From: Betaproteobacteria bacterium
GTDB taxonomy: Bacteria > Acidobacteriota > Terriglobia > Acidiferrales > UBA7541
NCBI GenBank assembly: GCA_903970165.1
Contig: CAJCHZ010000019.1
Span: 1 to 64,000, forward strand
DNA length: 64,000 nucleotides
Reading direction: 5' to 3'
The notes under the pieces were generated by a model that was not told the origin of the DNA, made no database searches, and saw only the letters and a list, made by a program, of their open reading frames with translations. This document shows positions 44,695-53,584 of the stretch, piece by piece. The position numbers and the translations under genes are program-made. Within the stretch, counting starts at the first letter, position 1. Each line of letters opens with the position of its first letter.

Positions 44695-45969
44695 TCACGC
44701 GTTCTTACGAGCTTCGCGTCCCATTAGAAATTCACGAGAAGCCGCAAGCTGATCGAGCAGATGCAGCCCGCATTGGAGCGCTTTCGCAACGTCGTCCAAC
44801 TCGACGGATTCTGCCGGATCGTGGCTGATCCCCCCGGGAGACCGCAGAAAAATCATCGCGACGGGAATTTTTTCGGCAAGGGTCATGGCATCGTGTCCGG
44901 CACCGCTGACGATGCGATGCGGCTTGCAATCACTATTGCGGATGGCTTCTTCGATCTGAGCAGCAAGAAAGGGATCCATCGCGACTGCATTTTGGTTGAG
45001 CAGGACGCAGTGTTGCAGCGACAGTCCACGTGCGGCGGCAATGTCCCCGGCAAGGCGAGCCAGTCCGGCGGCGCTTTCTTTGCGAATGGTGTCGGAGGCG
45101 TGACGAAGATCGAGACTTAAACGCGCTTCCGCCGCGATGACATTCACTGCGCCGGGTTTTGCTTCGATCTGGCCCACCGTTGCCACGAGGCCGGGCAAGT
45201 TCCGGGCTGTGCGTTCGACGGCGACAATCCACTCTGCCGCGGCAGCGATGGCGTCATGGCGAAGATGCATGGGTGTGGTGCCAGCGTGGTTGGCGCGTCC
45301 AGCAAACACAAACTCCATGCGGGTCTGTCCCACGATGGCTTCGACGACTCCGAGCGGCAGCCCAAGCGACTCGAGGACTGGTCCTTGCTCAATGTGAAAT
45401 TCGAGATAGGCGAGCGTATCGTCGCCGAGCACCGCACGCGGAATCTCGGAGGGATTGAGCCCAAAGTTTTCGATGGCGGCGCGAACCGAAATGCCGTTCG
45501 CATCGCGGCTATCGAGCAGGGATTCATCCAGTTTGCCGACGAGCGCGCGGCTACCAAGGAAAGGTTTGCCGAAGCGGACACCTTCTTCTTCGGAGAAGGC
45601 GACGACTTCGATAGCGAACGGAAGGCGACGAGTTTCGAGGGCTTCGAGCAGCGCGACCGCAATGAGGACGCCGAGAACGCCATCGTAGGCTCCGGCGTTT
45701 GGAACCGTGTCAATGTGAGAGCCAAGCAGTAGGCGTGGCGCGGCGGATTGCGATGCGGCATAAAACGCGCGCAGATTTCCAGCCGCATCGACGGTCAGTT
45801 CAGCGCCGGCGGCTTTCAGCCATTTGGCGATCTCGCGGTGGCAGTCGCGCATCGGAGGTGAAAGAAATGTCCGGCGCGTGCCGCATGCGTCTTCCGAATA
45901 GGCGGCCAGCTTCCTGCATCGGGCAAGAATTTCCTGGGCGCGAATCTGTGGGTTGCTCAGCGTATGCAC
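44695..45969 (-). CDS. allC: Allantoate amidohydrolase (M20 family)
   Basis: A 424-residue M20 zinc/manganese hydrolase. Motifs: LLLGSHIDTVPNAGAYDGVLGV, AFSEEEGVRFGKPFLGSRALVG, EFHIEQGPVLESLG, AGRANHAGTTPMHLRHDAI and GAGHDAMTLAEKIPVAMIFLRSPGGISHDPAE. The last segment, with the SHxPxE motif, is typical of allantoate amidohydrolases. It converts allantoate to ureidoglycine, ammonia and CO2. It begins at GTG 45969, only six bases after the urate oxidase stop, so it is in the same transcript. It is paralogous to the gene at 42653, and the two occupy different steps of the pathway. Confidence 0.87.
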   Translation of the reverse strand: MHTLSNPQIRAQEILARCRKLAAYSEDACGTRRTFLSPPMRDCHREIAKWLKAAGAELTVDAAGNLRAFYAASQSAAPRLLLGSHIDTVPNAGAYDGVLGVLIAVALLEALETRRLPFAIEVVAFSEEEGVRFGKPFLGSRALVGKLDESLLDSRDANGISVRAAIENFGLNPSEIPRAVLGDDTLAYLEFHIEQGPVLESLGLPLGVVEAIVGQTRMEFVFAGRANHAGTTPMHLRHDAIAAAAEWIVAVERTARNLPGLVATVGQIEAKPGAVNVIAAEARLSLDLRHASDTIRKESAAGLARLAGDIAAARGLSLQHCVLLNQNAVAMDPFLAAQIEEAIRNSDCKPHRIVSGAGHDAMTLAEKIPVAMIFLRSPGGISHDPAESVELDDVAKALQCGLHLLDQLAASREFLMGREARKNA

Positions 45970-45975
45970 GTCGTT

Positions 45976-46824
45976 TCAACCTTGGCGGCAAAGGCGTGCT
46001 TCTATGGTGCCGTGGGGCTCGTCGATTGGAACAAAAATCTCGTTGGGGTTGTCCTGGCCAAAACGAGAGAGGTCGGCGAGCAGATAATGCTTGTTTGGCA
46101 TGATTAATTCGATGTCGTCGATTTCCGGAACTTGAGCGAGGGCGCTTTCTCCCATGGCATAAAGAGTGTGCTGGACAGATTTGCTGGCGTGCTCGGCGAA
46201 TGCGCTCAGCAAAAGTTGGCGAATCCTTGAACGCAACGCAGGAAAAGGCAAGTGCGGCGAGGAATAGTTCCAACGCGCGCGGACGGAGGTGGCGAACAGA
46301 CGGTCGTTGGCTTCGGGAAGAGTTGTCAGGGAATCTCGAAGGAAGCCCGCGAAGGCAGAGTTGGCAGTTTTCATGATGACGAGATTTTCGAGGCCGGAGC
46401 AGACGGACGGCTGGGCGTTTCGCTTTGCGGCGACTTCCGTAGTTTGCTGTTCGCCGGAAGGTTGCACGAAGGTTGTGGGATGCCGTTTTCCGTCGGTGTG
46501 GAGATGATCCCAGAATTTTTCGGCGAGCGTGATTCGTGTGGCGGAGACTTGCGGGTTGCGATCAAGAAAGAAAGCCGCCAGCTCTTTGCCAAACTCTTCC
46601 ATGGAACCGGCGGAAGAAGCGCGCGCCAGCGAGTAGACGGTGTTCTTCATTGTGTCGGTCGGAAGGATTTTGCTGTTGTCGCCGGCGACGAAGCAGGAGT
46701 CAAAATCACCCTGAAGCGAAATCTCAATGGTCCACTCGTGAAAATCGTTGTGGTCCGCGTAGCGCTTCAGTTTGGCGAGGCGGACTCGCGATTTGCCATA
46801 CGAATTTTCGGCCAGCTTGGTCAT
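45976..46824 (-). CDS. uox: Urate oxidase (factor-independent urate hydroxylase)
   Basis: 282 residues, the usual length of bacterial uricase. It begins ENSYGKSRVRLAKLKRYADHND, where the Lys-Thr/Arg active-site region of the family lies, then SLQGDFDSCFVAGDNSKILPTDTMKNTVYSLA with the conserved Thr of the catalytic triad, LVIMKTANSAFAGF and a late MPNKHYLLADLSRFGQDNPNEIFVP. It oxidises urate to 5-hydroxyisourate with O2 and no cofactor. The next two activities of the pathway (HIU hydrolase and OHCU decarboxylase) are encoded immediately upstream in the same operon. The C-terminus is cytosolic, without a peroxisome-like tail. Confidence 0.93.
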   Translation of the reverse strand: MTKLAENSYGKSRVRLAKLKRYADHNDFHEWTIEISLQGDFDSCFVAGDNSKILPTDTMKNTVYSLARASSAGSMEEFGKELAAFFLDRNPQVSATRITLAEKFWDHLHTDGKRHPTTFVQPSGEQQTTEVAAKRNAQPSVCSGLENLVIMKTANSAFAGFLRDSLTTLPEANDRLFATSVRARWNYSSPHLPFPALRSRIRQLLLSAFAEHASKSVQHTLYAMGESALAQVPEIDDIELIMPNKHYLLADLSRFGQDNPNEIFVPIDEPHGTIEARLCRQG

Positions 46825-46825
46825 C

Positions 46826-46851
46826 GCTCAGCTTCCCGGCTCAGCTTCCCC
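46826..46851 (-). repeat. 13-bp tandem duplication between uraH and uox
   Basis: On the + strand GCTCAGCTTCCCG is followed by GCTCAGCTTCCCC (12 of 13 identical). On the coding strand each copy reads GGGAAGCTGAGC, so one copy holds the stop codon of the HIU hydrolase and the other provides GGAAG just before the urate oxidase ATG. Confidence 0.7.
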
Positions 46852-47197
46852 GGTACGTCGTGTAACCGTGTGGACTCAGCAGCAACGGAATGTGAAAGTG
46901 CGATTCGCCGTCGCGCACCTGGAATATTATTTCGACGACAGGATACAGTCCTTCCATTTTTTGTGCGTGCAGATAGCTCGCCGTGTCGAATGCCAGACGA
47001 TAGGTTCCCGCGCGCAATGTTTGGTCCGCTGGAAGCAGTTGAGCGCAGCGGCCGTCTGCATCTGTCTGCGAAGCGGCGAGCAAGCGCCATTCTCCCGCAG
47101 ACTCCTGCATTTCGAGACGCACCGGAACATGCTTCGCGGGCTTGCCCTGCGCAGTATCGAGAACGTGTGTAGAGATGCGGCTCACGAGGAAAGCCAT
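46841..47197 (-). CDS. uraH: 5-hydroxyisourate hydrolase (transthyretin-like)
   Basis: 118 residues from ATG 47197; the frame is open further upstream, but that part overlaps the previous gene and is not HIUase-like. N-terminal signature RISTHVLDTAQGKPA with the catalytic His, a central Arg in VPVRLEM, and the diagnostic C-terminal tetrapeptide YRGS preceded by HIPLLLSPHGYTT. It hydrolyses 5-hydroxyisourate to OHCU. Its first 16 bases overlap the end of the fused FAD-subunit/OHCU-decarboxylase gene, and its stop lies 17 bases before the urate oxidase start. The physical order OHCU decarboxylase, HIU hydrolase, urate oxidase places the three consecutive activities side by side. Confidence 0.93.
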   Translation of the reverse strand: MAFLVSRISTHVLDTAQGKPAKHVPVRLEMQESAGEWRLLAASQTDADGRCAQLLPADQTLRAGTYRLAFDTASYLHAQKMEGLYPVVEIIFQVRDGESHFHIPLLLSPHGYTTYRGS

Positions 47198-48576
47198 TTC
47201 TTGAGCCGCAAATGCGCGATCTGGCGCTGCTGCTCGGCTGCTTCGAGAAGTTCGGTGGCGTCGTCGTTCAGCAAACGACGGCGAAGGATTTCGAGGATTT
47301 CGTGAGCGGATTTGCCGGTGGCGCAAACGATGAAGATACGGTGGAAGCGCTGTTCGTAGGCGCGGTTGGCTTCCGCAAGAGCAAGTTTTATATCTTCGTG
47401 CGCGGCACCGACTTTTTGCTGTTCCTGTCCGGACCACGCCGCTGATTTTGCGGGTGCGGAAGCGGGAGCACGCGATTCGCCAATGCGAGGATGACTGCGG
47501 AAGGCCTCGAGCCAATCGGATTCGGGCAGCTTGGTCCAGACTTGATCGCATGCGGCCAGGAGCGACGCTTCGTCCTGTATCGGACGATGATTTGCCATTC
47601 CGCTGGCCCATGATTTGGAACCGCAGCAGGGAAGAACTTCTTCGGCCGCTTCGCCTGCCGGTAGCGCGTTCCATCGCGCGAGCATCGCGGCGATTTTCTG
47701 TGCGCGTTCGTGATTGGCGGCCAAATGCTCTAGGAATTCGGCGACTAGATTGCCAGCAACGGCCTGGCGATAGCTCTGAGTCGAACGAATATCGTCAATC
47801 GGACGAATTTCGCCGGCCGCAGTTGTTCTAGCCAGAGTGATGATTTGGGAATCGATGTGTTTGCCTTCCACGATTCGTTCGGTTTCGCTCAATCGCAAAG
47901 GAACCGGTGCGACGCTTCCCATCGCGAGGCGAACGTCGTCCACTACGCCACCCGCGATGTGCCCCAACGCGGCGAGGCATACCTTCGAGATGGCCTGTGC
48001 GTTGCGAGCGCCTACTTTGCGCGCATGCGCATAGTAACCCGAAAACCGCCTCTTCAGGCAGATGGCTCGAATCAGTTCATCCGGCGCGAGCTGCGTTTTG
48101 CGGTAGCCAGTATGAAAGCCGGCGTAAGGCACGAGGCGCTCGCTTCGAGCGGAAACGAGAAGGAGTTCGGCTTCGTAGACGAGAAGCGCGGGAGGAGAAT
48201 CGGCGGCGGGCGAAGCGTTCACGATATTTCCGCCGAGCGTGCCGCGATTCTGGTTGGCGACGCCGCCGGTCCAGCCGGCAGCAAGGGACAGCAGCGGAAA
48301 TTCGCGGTTCACGATTTTGTGTTCGCGCAAATCGCTGTAGGTACAGGCGGCGCCGATTTGAATTTCATCGGCGGAGATTTCGATACGGCGCAGTTCGGGA
48401 AGATTCCAGATGCTGACGAGATGCCGCGCGGAAAGTTTTCCAGCCGAATATTGGACCATTACGTCGGTGCCGCCAGCGATGGGTTGCCAGCCACCGGGTT
48501 TTTGCGCGAGGAGGGACAACACCGCGGGCAAACTGCCAGGAGCGACGAGCTCGAATTCGGCGGGATTGGCTCTCAT
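47182..48576 (-). CDS. Fusion of xanthine dehydrogenase FAD subunit and OHCU decarboxylase
   Basis: 464 residues in one uninterrupted frame. Residues 1-285 are a complete CoxM/XdhB-type FAD-binding subunit: QPIAGGTDVMVQYSAGKL, LGGNIVNASPAADSPPALL, RKVGARNAQAISKVCLAALG, then the CO_deh_flav_C part ending SYRQAVAGNLVAEFLEHL. Residues 300-464 are an OHCU decarboxylase (UraD): ARWNALPAGEAAEEVLPCCGSKSWA, EAFRSHPRIGES with the catalytic His362, WSGQEQQKVGA with Glu385 in the conserved EQ position, and FIVCATGKSAHEIL. UraD normally is a separate protein of about 165 residues; here the same polypeptide serves xanthine oxidation and, three steps later, decarboxylation of OHCU to (S)-allantoin. It overlaps the iron-sulfur subunit by ATGA and the HIU hydrolase by 16 bases, so no separate start for UraD is needed. 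Confidence 0.88.
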   Translation of the reverse strand: MRANPAEFELVAPGSLPAVLSLLAQKPGGWQPIAGGTDVMVQYSAGKLSARHLVSIWNLPELRRIEISADEIQIGAACTYSDLREHKIVNREFPLLSLAAGWTGGVANQNRGTLGGNIVNASPAADSPPALLVYEAELLLVSARSERLVPYAGFHTGYRKTQLAPDELIRAICLKRRFSGYYAHARKVGARNAQAISKVCLAALGHIAGGVVDDVRLAMGSVAPVPLRLSETERIVEGKHIDSQIITLARTTAAGEIRPIDDIRSTQSYRQAVAGNLVAEFLEHLAANHERAQKIAAMLARWNALPAGEAAEEVLPCCGSKSWASGMANHRPIQDEASLLAACDQVWTKLPESDWLEAFRSHPRIGESRAPASAPAKSAAWSGQEQQKVGAAHEDIKLALAEANRAYEQRFHRIFIVCATGKSAHEILEILRRRLLNDDATELLEAAEQQRQIAHLRLKKWLSS

Positions 48577-49100
48577 GTCGCCGCTTCCTGCTTTACAGAC
48601 CCCTGTCTTACTGCCCCTTGCTTCGCCGCTTCCGTCACGGCTTCGAAGATTTGCATGTAGCCCGTGCAGCGGCAGAGATTGCCGCTGAGCCCTTCACGGA
48701 TTTCATCGAGTGTGGGCTGCGATTTTTTGCTGAGCAGGTGATGGGCGGCGAGGATCATTCCGGGAGTGCAGATGCCGCACTGCGCGCCGCCGCAATCGAG
48801 GAAAGCCTGCTGCAGTATTTGCGCGCGCGGTGCGCGTGCGAGACCTTCGATGGTGATGATGTCCGCTCCATGGGCTTGCAGCGCGGGAATCAGGCAGCTG
48901 TTTACGAGTGCGCCGTCGAGCAGTACGGAGCAGGAGCCGCACTCGCCTTCGCCGCAACCTTCTTTTGTGCCGGTCAGCGCGAGATCAAAGCGCAGGACGT
49001 CGAGAAGACGAGCCATCGGGTGAACGTGAACAGTTTGCGGCCTTCCGTTGACCGTGAAAGAGATTTCGCAAAGCTTGCCCGCGGTCGATTCTTGACTCAT
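48573..49100 (-). CDS. Xanthine dehydrogenase iron-sulfur subunit ([2Fe-2S], CoxS type)
   Basis: 175 residues with two [2Fe-2S] clusters. The plant-ferredoxin-like cluster is in GTKEGCGEGECGSCSVLLDG, and the four-helix domain cluster is in DCGGAQCGICTPGM and GNLCRCTGYMQI. All eight cluster cysteines are visible. It carries electrons from the molybdenum site to FAD. The tail (VRQGSVKQEAAT) is a short extension. It overlaps the molybdenum subunit on one side and the FAD/UraD fusion on the other by ATGA, forming a three-subunit xanthine dehydrogenase. Confidence 0.93.
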   Translation of the reverse strand: MSQESTAGKLCEISFTVNGRPQTVHVHPMARLLDVLRFDLALTGTKEGCGEGECGSCSVLLDGALVNSCLIPALQAHGADIITIEGLARAPRAQILQQAFLDCGGAQCGICTPGMILAAHHLLSKKSQPTLDEIREGLSGNLCRCTGYMQIFEAVTEAAKQGAVRQGSVKQEAAT

Positions 49101-51397
49101 TCGCGGCCTCGGGCAGAGGGTACCAAGGTTTTGGGAGTCTCGTGTTCGCCGAGAGCGGCGAAAATATCTTCGGGGAGCAATGGCACGGAATTGAATGGAA
49201 CGTGGATCGCGTCTTCGATCGCGTTGATGATCGCGGGCGCCGGGCCGTCCATCGGGAGCTCGCCGATTCCTTTGGCACCGTAAGCGCCGTGAACGTTGCC
49301 CAGTTCTTCAAAATACGCGCGAATGAAAGGCAGATCGGCTGAGGTAGGCATGATGTAGTTCGTCATTTGACCGTTCTGCATGCGGCCCTGATCCCAGATG
49401 ACCTTTTCATAGAGTGCGAAGCCGATGCCTTGCGCGACGCCGCCGATGATTTGTCCTTTTGCAAGAACCGGATGGAGCACTTTGCCGACTTCCTGAAGGG
49501 CGACGAAGTCGTCCACCGTTACGCTGTACGTGGTGAGGTCGACGGTGACCTCCGCAATATAAACGGCCCAAGCAAAAGCGGCGTAAGCTGAGCCGCGATA
49601 TTTTTCGTCGTCCCAGACAATTTCGCCGGGCTGTTCGTACTGCGCGGTGGCGAGGAATTTGCCGCGTTTTGCGATGTAGGACCGGCAGGCGGCGCGAAAT
49701 TCTTCCGGCGAATAGGAATCGGCGAGTAGGCCGCTGGAGGTCAGCGTTTTTCTTATGCCGATGGCCGCGGATTGAACGAGTTTGCCGACTACCATGACCG
49801 TGCGCGACGCGACGGTTGGCCCGCTGTTCGGAACCTCTCGCGTATCGGGCTGCGCGATGGCGACGTCTTCGTAGCGGAGGCCAAGCGCTTCCGCTGCGAT
49901 CTGGCACAGGACCGTGTTGGTGCCCTGGCCGAACTCGGTGCTGGAAACAAGAATGCGCACGGTTCCGTCGGCGCACGCTTCGACACCGACAACGGAGCCC
50001 AGGAAACGCTCACCGGAACCGGTGAAACCAGCGCCGTGCAGGAAGGCGGCAATGCCGATGCCTTTTTTGCGATTGGCGAGCTGATTTTCTTTCGCGAATT
50101 GCTCTTTTTGGGGGTGGTAGGTGGAAAGTTCGAGCGCGTGATCGAGAAGTTTGCCGAGATCAATGTCTTCGCGGACGATTTGTCCTGTGGTCGTGGTCTG
50201 GCCCGGCTGGAGGAAATTGCGCTTGCGGATTTCGATTGGCGAAAGCCCCACGATTTGCGCGATGCGTTCGATGTGGCGTTCGAGCGCGAACAGAGATTGT
50301 GGCGCGCCGAAACCGCGGAAGGCACCGTGCGGTGGAGCGTTGGTAGCTACTGCTTTCGCGCGAATGCGGACGCTGGGCCAGTAGTATGCGCCCCCAGCAT
50401 GAAGCGCGCCGCGCGAAAGAACGACGGGGGACAATGTTTTGTAGGCGCCGCCGTCGATGGTGAAATCAATTTCTCCGCCGAGGATTTTGCCTTCTTTGGA
50501 GACGGCCGTACGCAGGCGAGTGCGCGAAGGATGGCGCTTCGTGGTGGCGGCCATATCCTCCATGCGGTCGTAGATAATTTTTACGGGTTTGCCGGATTTG
50601 CGAGCCAGGAGTGCGGCGTGGGCGGCGATCATCGAGGGATATTCTTCCTTGCCGCCGAATGCGCCGCCGGTTTCCATTTGCACGATGCGGACTTGATCGG
50701 CGGGAAGCGCAAAGAGTTTCATCAGCGCCTTGTGGACGTAGTAAGGACATTGGAGCGAGCCCCAGACGGTGACGCCGTCTTGCGGATCGAAGGCGGCAAT
50801 CATTCCGTTATTTTCGATGTAAAGCTGCTCTTGCGCGCCGGTAGCGTATTCGCCTTCGACGACATGCGCGGCGTTTTGCCAGATGGCGTCGACATCGCCT
50901 TTCTCGATCAGTATTTCCTTGAAGATGTTGTTGCTGCCCCAGATGAGTTGCGTCGGGGATTCGCTTTCTTCGATGGTGAAGATGGCTGGTAGCGGCTCGT
51001 ATTTGACGGAAATGGATTCGACGGCTTTCGGAAGAATGTGGCGATCAGGATGCGCCAAGAGCAGAAGAGGCTCTTCGGGATGATTGACGGTGGTGTCGGC
51101 GAGTGCGGGCTGATCATCTTCGATCAGAGTAATGCAGTTTTTTCCGGGAATGTCAGCTGGAGTGACAATAACGAATTCGTTCCAGTTGATTCCTGCGCCG
51201 AAATGGATTTGTTTGATCTTTCCGCGCGGAATTCGGCTGCGCACCGTGGCGCCATAGAGCATGCCGGGCAAAGTCATGTCGTCGACATAGCGGGCCTGGC
51301 CGGTGACCTTGGCGCGCCCCTCCATGCGGGGGACCGAAGCGCCGACGATGGCAGCGTTTTTTGTGCCGTTGTTCATGCGAGTCGCGAAATCATCCAA
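49097..51397 (-). CDS. Xanthine dehydrogenase molybdopterin-binding subunit (CoxL/XdhA type)
   Basis: 766 residues. Start is TTG 51397 or ATG 51376 (no clear ribosome-binding site for either). Motifs of the family in order: PRMEGRAKVTGQARYVDDMTLPGML, QMETGGAFGGKEEYPSMIAAHAALL, PHGAFRGFGAPQSLFALERH, STEFGQGTNTVLCQIAAEALG, and near the end YGAKGIGELPMDGPAPAIINAI with the catalytic Glu that activates the Mo-bound water. The GGAFGGKEE loop and the absence of the CoxL VAYRCSFR loop favour a hydroxylase of purines or related heterocycles over CO dehydrogenase. The operon context (urate oxidase and following steps) makes xanthine/hypoxanthine the likely substrate. Maturation and molybdopterin genes are not in the window. 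Confidence 0.9.
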   Translation of the reverse strand: MDDFATRMNNGTKNAAIVGASVPRMEGRAKVTGQARYVDDMTLPGMLYGATVRSRIPRGKIKQIHFGAGINWNEFVIVTPADIPGKNCITLIEDDQPALADTTVNHPEEPLLLLAHPDRHILPKAVESISVKYEPLPAIFTIEESESPTQLIWGSNNIFKEILIEKGDVDAIWQNAAHVVEGEYATGAQEQLYIENNGMIAAFDPQDGVTVWGSLQCPYYVHKALMKLFALPADQVRIVQMETGGAFGGKEEYPSMIAAHAALLARKSGKPVKIIYDRMEDMAATTKRHPSRTRLRTAVSKEGKILGGEIDFTIDGGAYKTLSPVVLSRGALHAGGAYYWPSVRIRAKAVATNAPPHGAFRGFGAPQSLFALERHIERIAQIVGLSPIEIRKRNFLQPGQTTTTGQIVREDIDLGKLLDHALELSTYHPQKEQFAKENQLANRKKGIGIAAFLHGAGFTGSGERFLGSVVGVEACADGTVRILVSSTEFGQGTNTVLCQIAAEALGLRYEDVAIAQPDTREVPNSGPTVASRTVMVVGKLVQSAAIGIRKTLTSSGLLADSYSPEEFRAACRSYIAKRGKFLATAQYEQPGEIVWDDEKYRGSAYAAFAWAVYIAEVTVDLTTYSVTVDDFVALQEVGKVLHPVLAKGQIIGGVAQGIGFALYEKVIWDQGRMQNGQMTNYIMPTSADLPFIRAYFEELGNVHGAYGAKGIGELPMDGPAPAIINAIEDAIHVPFNSVPLLPEDIFAALGEHETPKTLVPSARGRE

Positions 51398-51422
51398 GCT
51401 GGCGCACAGGCGTGGCCGCAGA

Positions 51423-52814
51423 TCATAGTTTATGAAACTCTTGACCCATCGGCACGCCTGGAAACTCGCCGTTGAAGACCAGTGTTCCGCGAAGATAGGT
51501 GGCTTTTACAAGGCCACGTAGCTTTTCTCCGAGATAAGGCGAAACCGGGTGACGGTAGAAGAGGCGGTCTGTGCTCACCACGAATTCGGCCACGGGATCG
51601 AAGACGACGAAATCGGCATCGTAACCCGCAGCGAGTTGGCCTTTTCGTTCTTGGCAACCGGCTAGCGTTGCTGGACCTTCGGCCATCCAGCGCGCGATGT
51701 CCGTCAAAGTAAAGCCACGCTTACTGGCTTCGGCGTGCATCAGCGGAAGCGCTAAGGAGAGGCTGGCGATGCCTCCCCAGGCAGTTTGGAAATTTCCTTC
51801 GGCGAGGCGCTTCATTTCCGGCGGGCAGGGAGAATGATCGGTGGCTACGAGGTCGACCGTGCGATCGCGGAGGGCTTGCCAGAGTAGGTCACAGTTTGTG
51901 CGGCTGCGGATTGGCGGTGCGCACTTGAAGAGCGTTGCTCCATCGGAAATTGTTTCGGCGTCGAGGTGCAGATAGTGAGGGCAAGTTTCGACGGTGATTG
52001 GAAGACCTTCAGCACGCGCGGCGCGCAGCTCGGGAAGGGCGCTGGCGGCGGAGAGGTGCACGATGTGGAGGCGGAATTTGTATTCGCGGCAGAGAGAGAG
52101 GAGCAGGTGGATCGCGGAGAGTTCGGCTTCTTCCGGGCGCGACTGGAGATAAGTGTTGTAAAGCGTCCAGTCCGCGCCGGCAAGATTTTTTGTGGCTGCT
52201 TCGATTGGGCCGGGAAGTTCGGAGTGAACCAGCAAGGGCAAACCGGTCCGCGCGACGTGGGGCAGAGCTGCTCGCAACTGCGGTTCGGTGACCATCGTGA
52301 AACCGTCGATGCCGGGGTGAACAAGGAAACATTTGAAGCCAGGGACGCCTGCTTTGGCGAGCGGCTCGATGTCGGTCGGGTTGTCGGCAACAACTCCGCC
52401 CCAGGCCATCCAGTCCACATGGCATTGGCCGCGGGCGGCGTAGCGTTTGGCCTCAAGCGCGGCGACGTTGGTGGTGGGCGGGAGGCAGTTCAGCGGCATG
52501 TCAACGAGGAGCGTGTAGCCTCCGGCGGCTGCGGCGCGCGTGGCGGTTGCAAAGCCTTCCCAATCGGTGCGGCCGGGCTCGTTGATGTGCGCGTGGGAAT
52601 CGATGAGGCCGGGGAGCATGGCGAGTTCGCCGAAATCCTGGACTTCGGCGCGAGTTGGAATTTTATCTGGCGCGACGACTTCCTGGATTTGTTGGCTTTC
52701 CACCAGCAGGGCCGCTGGGCGCACGCCTTGCGGCGTCACAACTTGTTGGGAGACGAAAGCGCGCAAACTCATAGTGAAAGACAGGTCCTTGCGAGTCTCT
52801 TGAGATTGAGGCAT
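51423..52814 (-). CDS. allB: Allantoinase
   Basis: 463 residues, a cyclic amidohydrolase. Metal site: GLIDSHAHINEPGRTDWEGF (typical of allantoinase), the carboxylated-lysine region GFKCFLVHPG, LLVHSEL, FRLHIVHLSAASAL and VDLVATDHSPCPPEMK. The enzyme opens (S)-allantoin to allantoate. It is the promoter-proximal gene of the purine operon and is separated from the molybdenum subunit by 25 bases. ATG 52814 and ATG 52772 (MSLRAF) are both possible starts; the second better fits the family N-terminus. The promoter should lie in the 190-base divergent gap shared with guaD. Confidence 0.9.
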   Translation of the reverse strand: MPQSQETRKDLSFTMSLRAFVSQQVVTPQGVRPAALLVESQQIQEVVAPDKIPTRAEVQDFGELAMLPGLIDSHAHINEPGRTDWEGFATATRAAAAGGYTLLVDMPLNCLPPTTNVAALEAKRYAARGQCHVDWMAWGGVVADNPTDIEPLAKAGVPGFKCFLVHPGIDGFTMVTEPQLRAALPHVARTGLPLLVHSELPGPIEAATKNLAGADWTLYNTYLQSRPEEAELSAIHLLLSLCREYKFRLHIVHLSAASALPELRAARAEGLPITVETCPHYLHLDAETISDGATLFKCAPPIRSRTNCDLLWQALRDRTVDLVATDHSPCPPEMKRLAEGNFQTAWGGIASLSLALPLMHAEASKRGFTLTDIARWMAEGPATLAGCQERKGQLAAGYDADFVVFDPVAEFVVSTDRLFYRHPVSPYLGEKLRGLVKATYLRGTLVFNGEFPGVPMGQEFHKL

Positions 52815-53006
52815 GAGGCTGGCCTCGCGTCAATCGTTTTTCGATTCGGCAAAATCTATAATTCAACTTGAAAAAAGTGCGAATTGCCGATTTTCTGGAC
52901 ATATACTTGCTGCCCGAAGTAGCTGTTTACGGTTATTTCGTTGCGACGTGAAGGGCGCGCGAAGTAACAGGGCAGGTAGTTTACGACAGATCGATTTTCC
53001 GAATAC
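52815..53006. promoter_or_regulatory. Divergent regulatory gap between the purine operon and guaD
   Basis: The 192 bases separate the allantoinase start (-) from the guanine deaminase start (+). The middle is AT-rich (TCTATAATTCAACTTGAAAA, then ACATATACTTGC), likely holding both promoters. TATACT near 52902 could serve guaD, but no good -35 stands 17 bases before it. Related TCGGCAA and TTGCCGA segments occur in inverted orientation in this gap and might bind a regulator; no regulator gene is nearby. Confidence 0.4.
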
Positions 53007-53474
<468 letters not shown>

Positions 53475-53481
53475 GATTGTT

Positions 53482-53522
53482 ACGGACAGATTCGCGGCTC
53501 CGGAGTCCGTCTATTTTTTTTT
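53482..53522 (+). terminator. Intrinsic terminator-like element after guaD
   Basis: ACGGAC (53482-53487) pairs with GTCCGT (53505-53510) and is followed by CTA and nine T residues (53514-53522). The stem is only six pairs around a 17-base loop that can fold further (GGCTCCGGAGTC). It would separate guaD from the permease in part. Confidence 0.55.
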
Positions 53523-53531
53523 GCGAGATCA

Positions 53532-53549
53532 GCGGACCTAAAGGTCCGC
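53532..53549 (+). repeat. Perfect 18-base palindrome
   Basis: GCGGACCT-AA-AGGTCCGC lies between guaD and the permease gene, 36 bases before the permease start. It can form an 8-bp hairpin in RNA. A related GGTCCGC element occurs in the stem-loop at 61755, and a similar imperfect one at 41181. Confidence 0.6.
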
Positions 53550-53584
53550 CACTACATGGGGATGGCTCCAATCGGAGAACACGA

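Noticed and set aside
48618-49283. 221-codon + strand frame over the iron-sulfur subunit
   Set aside because: It is antisense to eight conserved cluster cysteines and has no domain features of its own.
49772-50992. 406-codon open frame on the + strand across the xanthine dehydrogenase Mo subunit
   Set aside because: It is antisense to a protein with full family motifs; the length is explained by GC-rich coding bias on the other strand.
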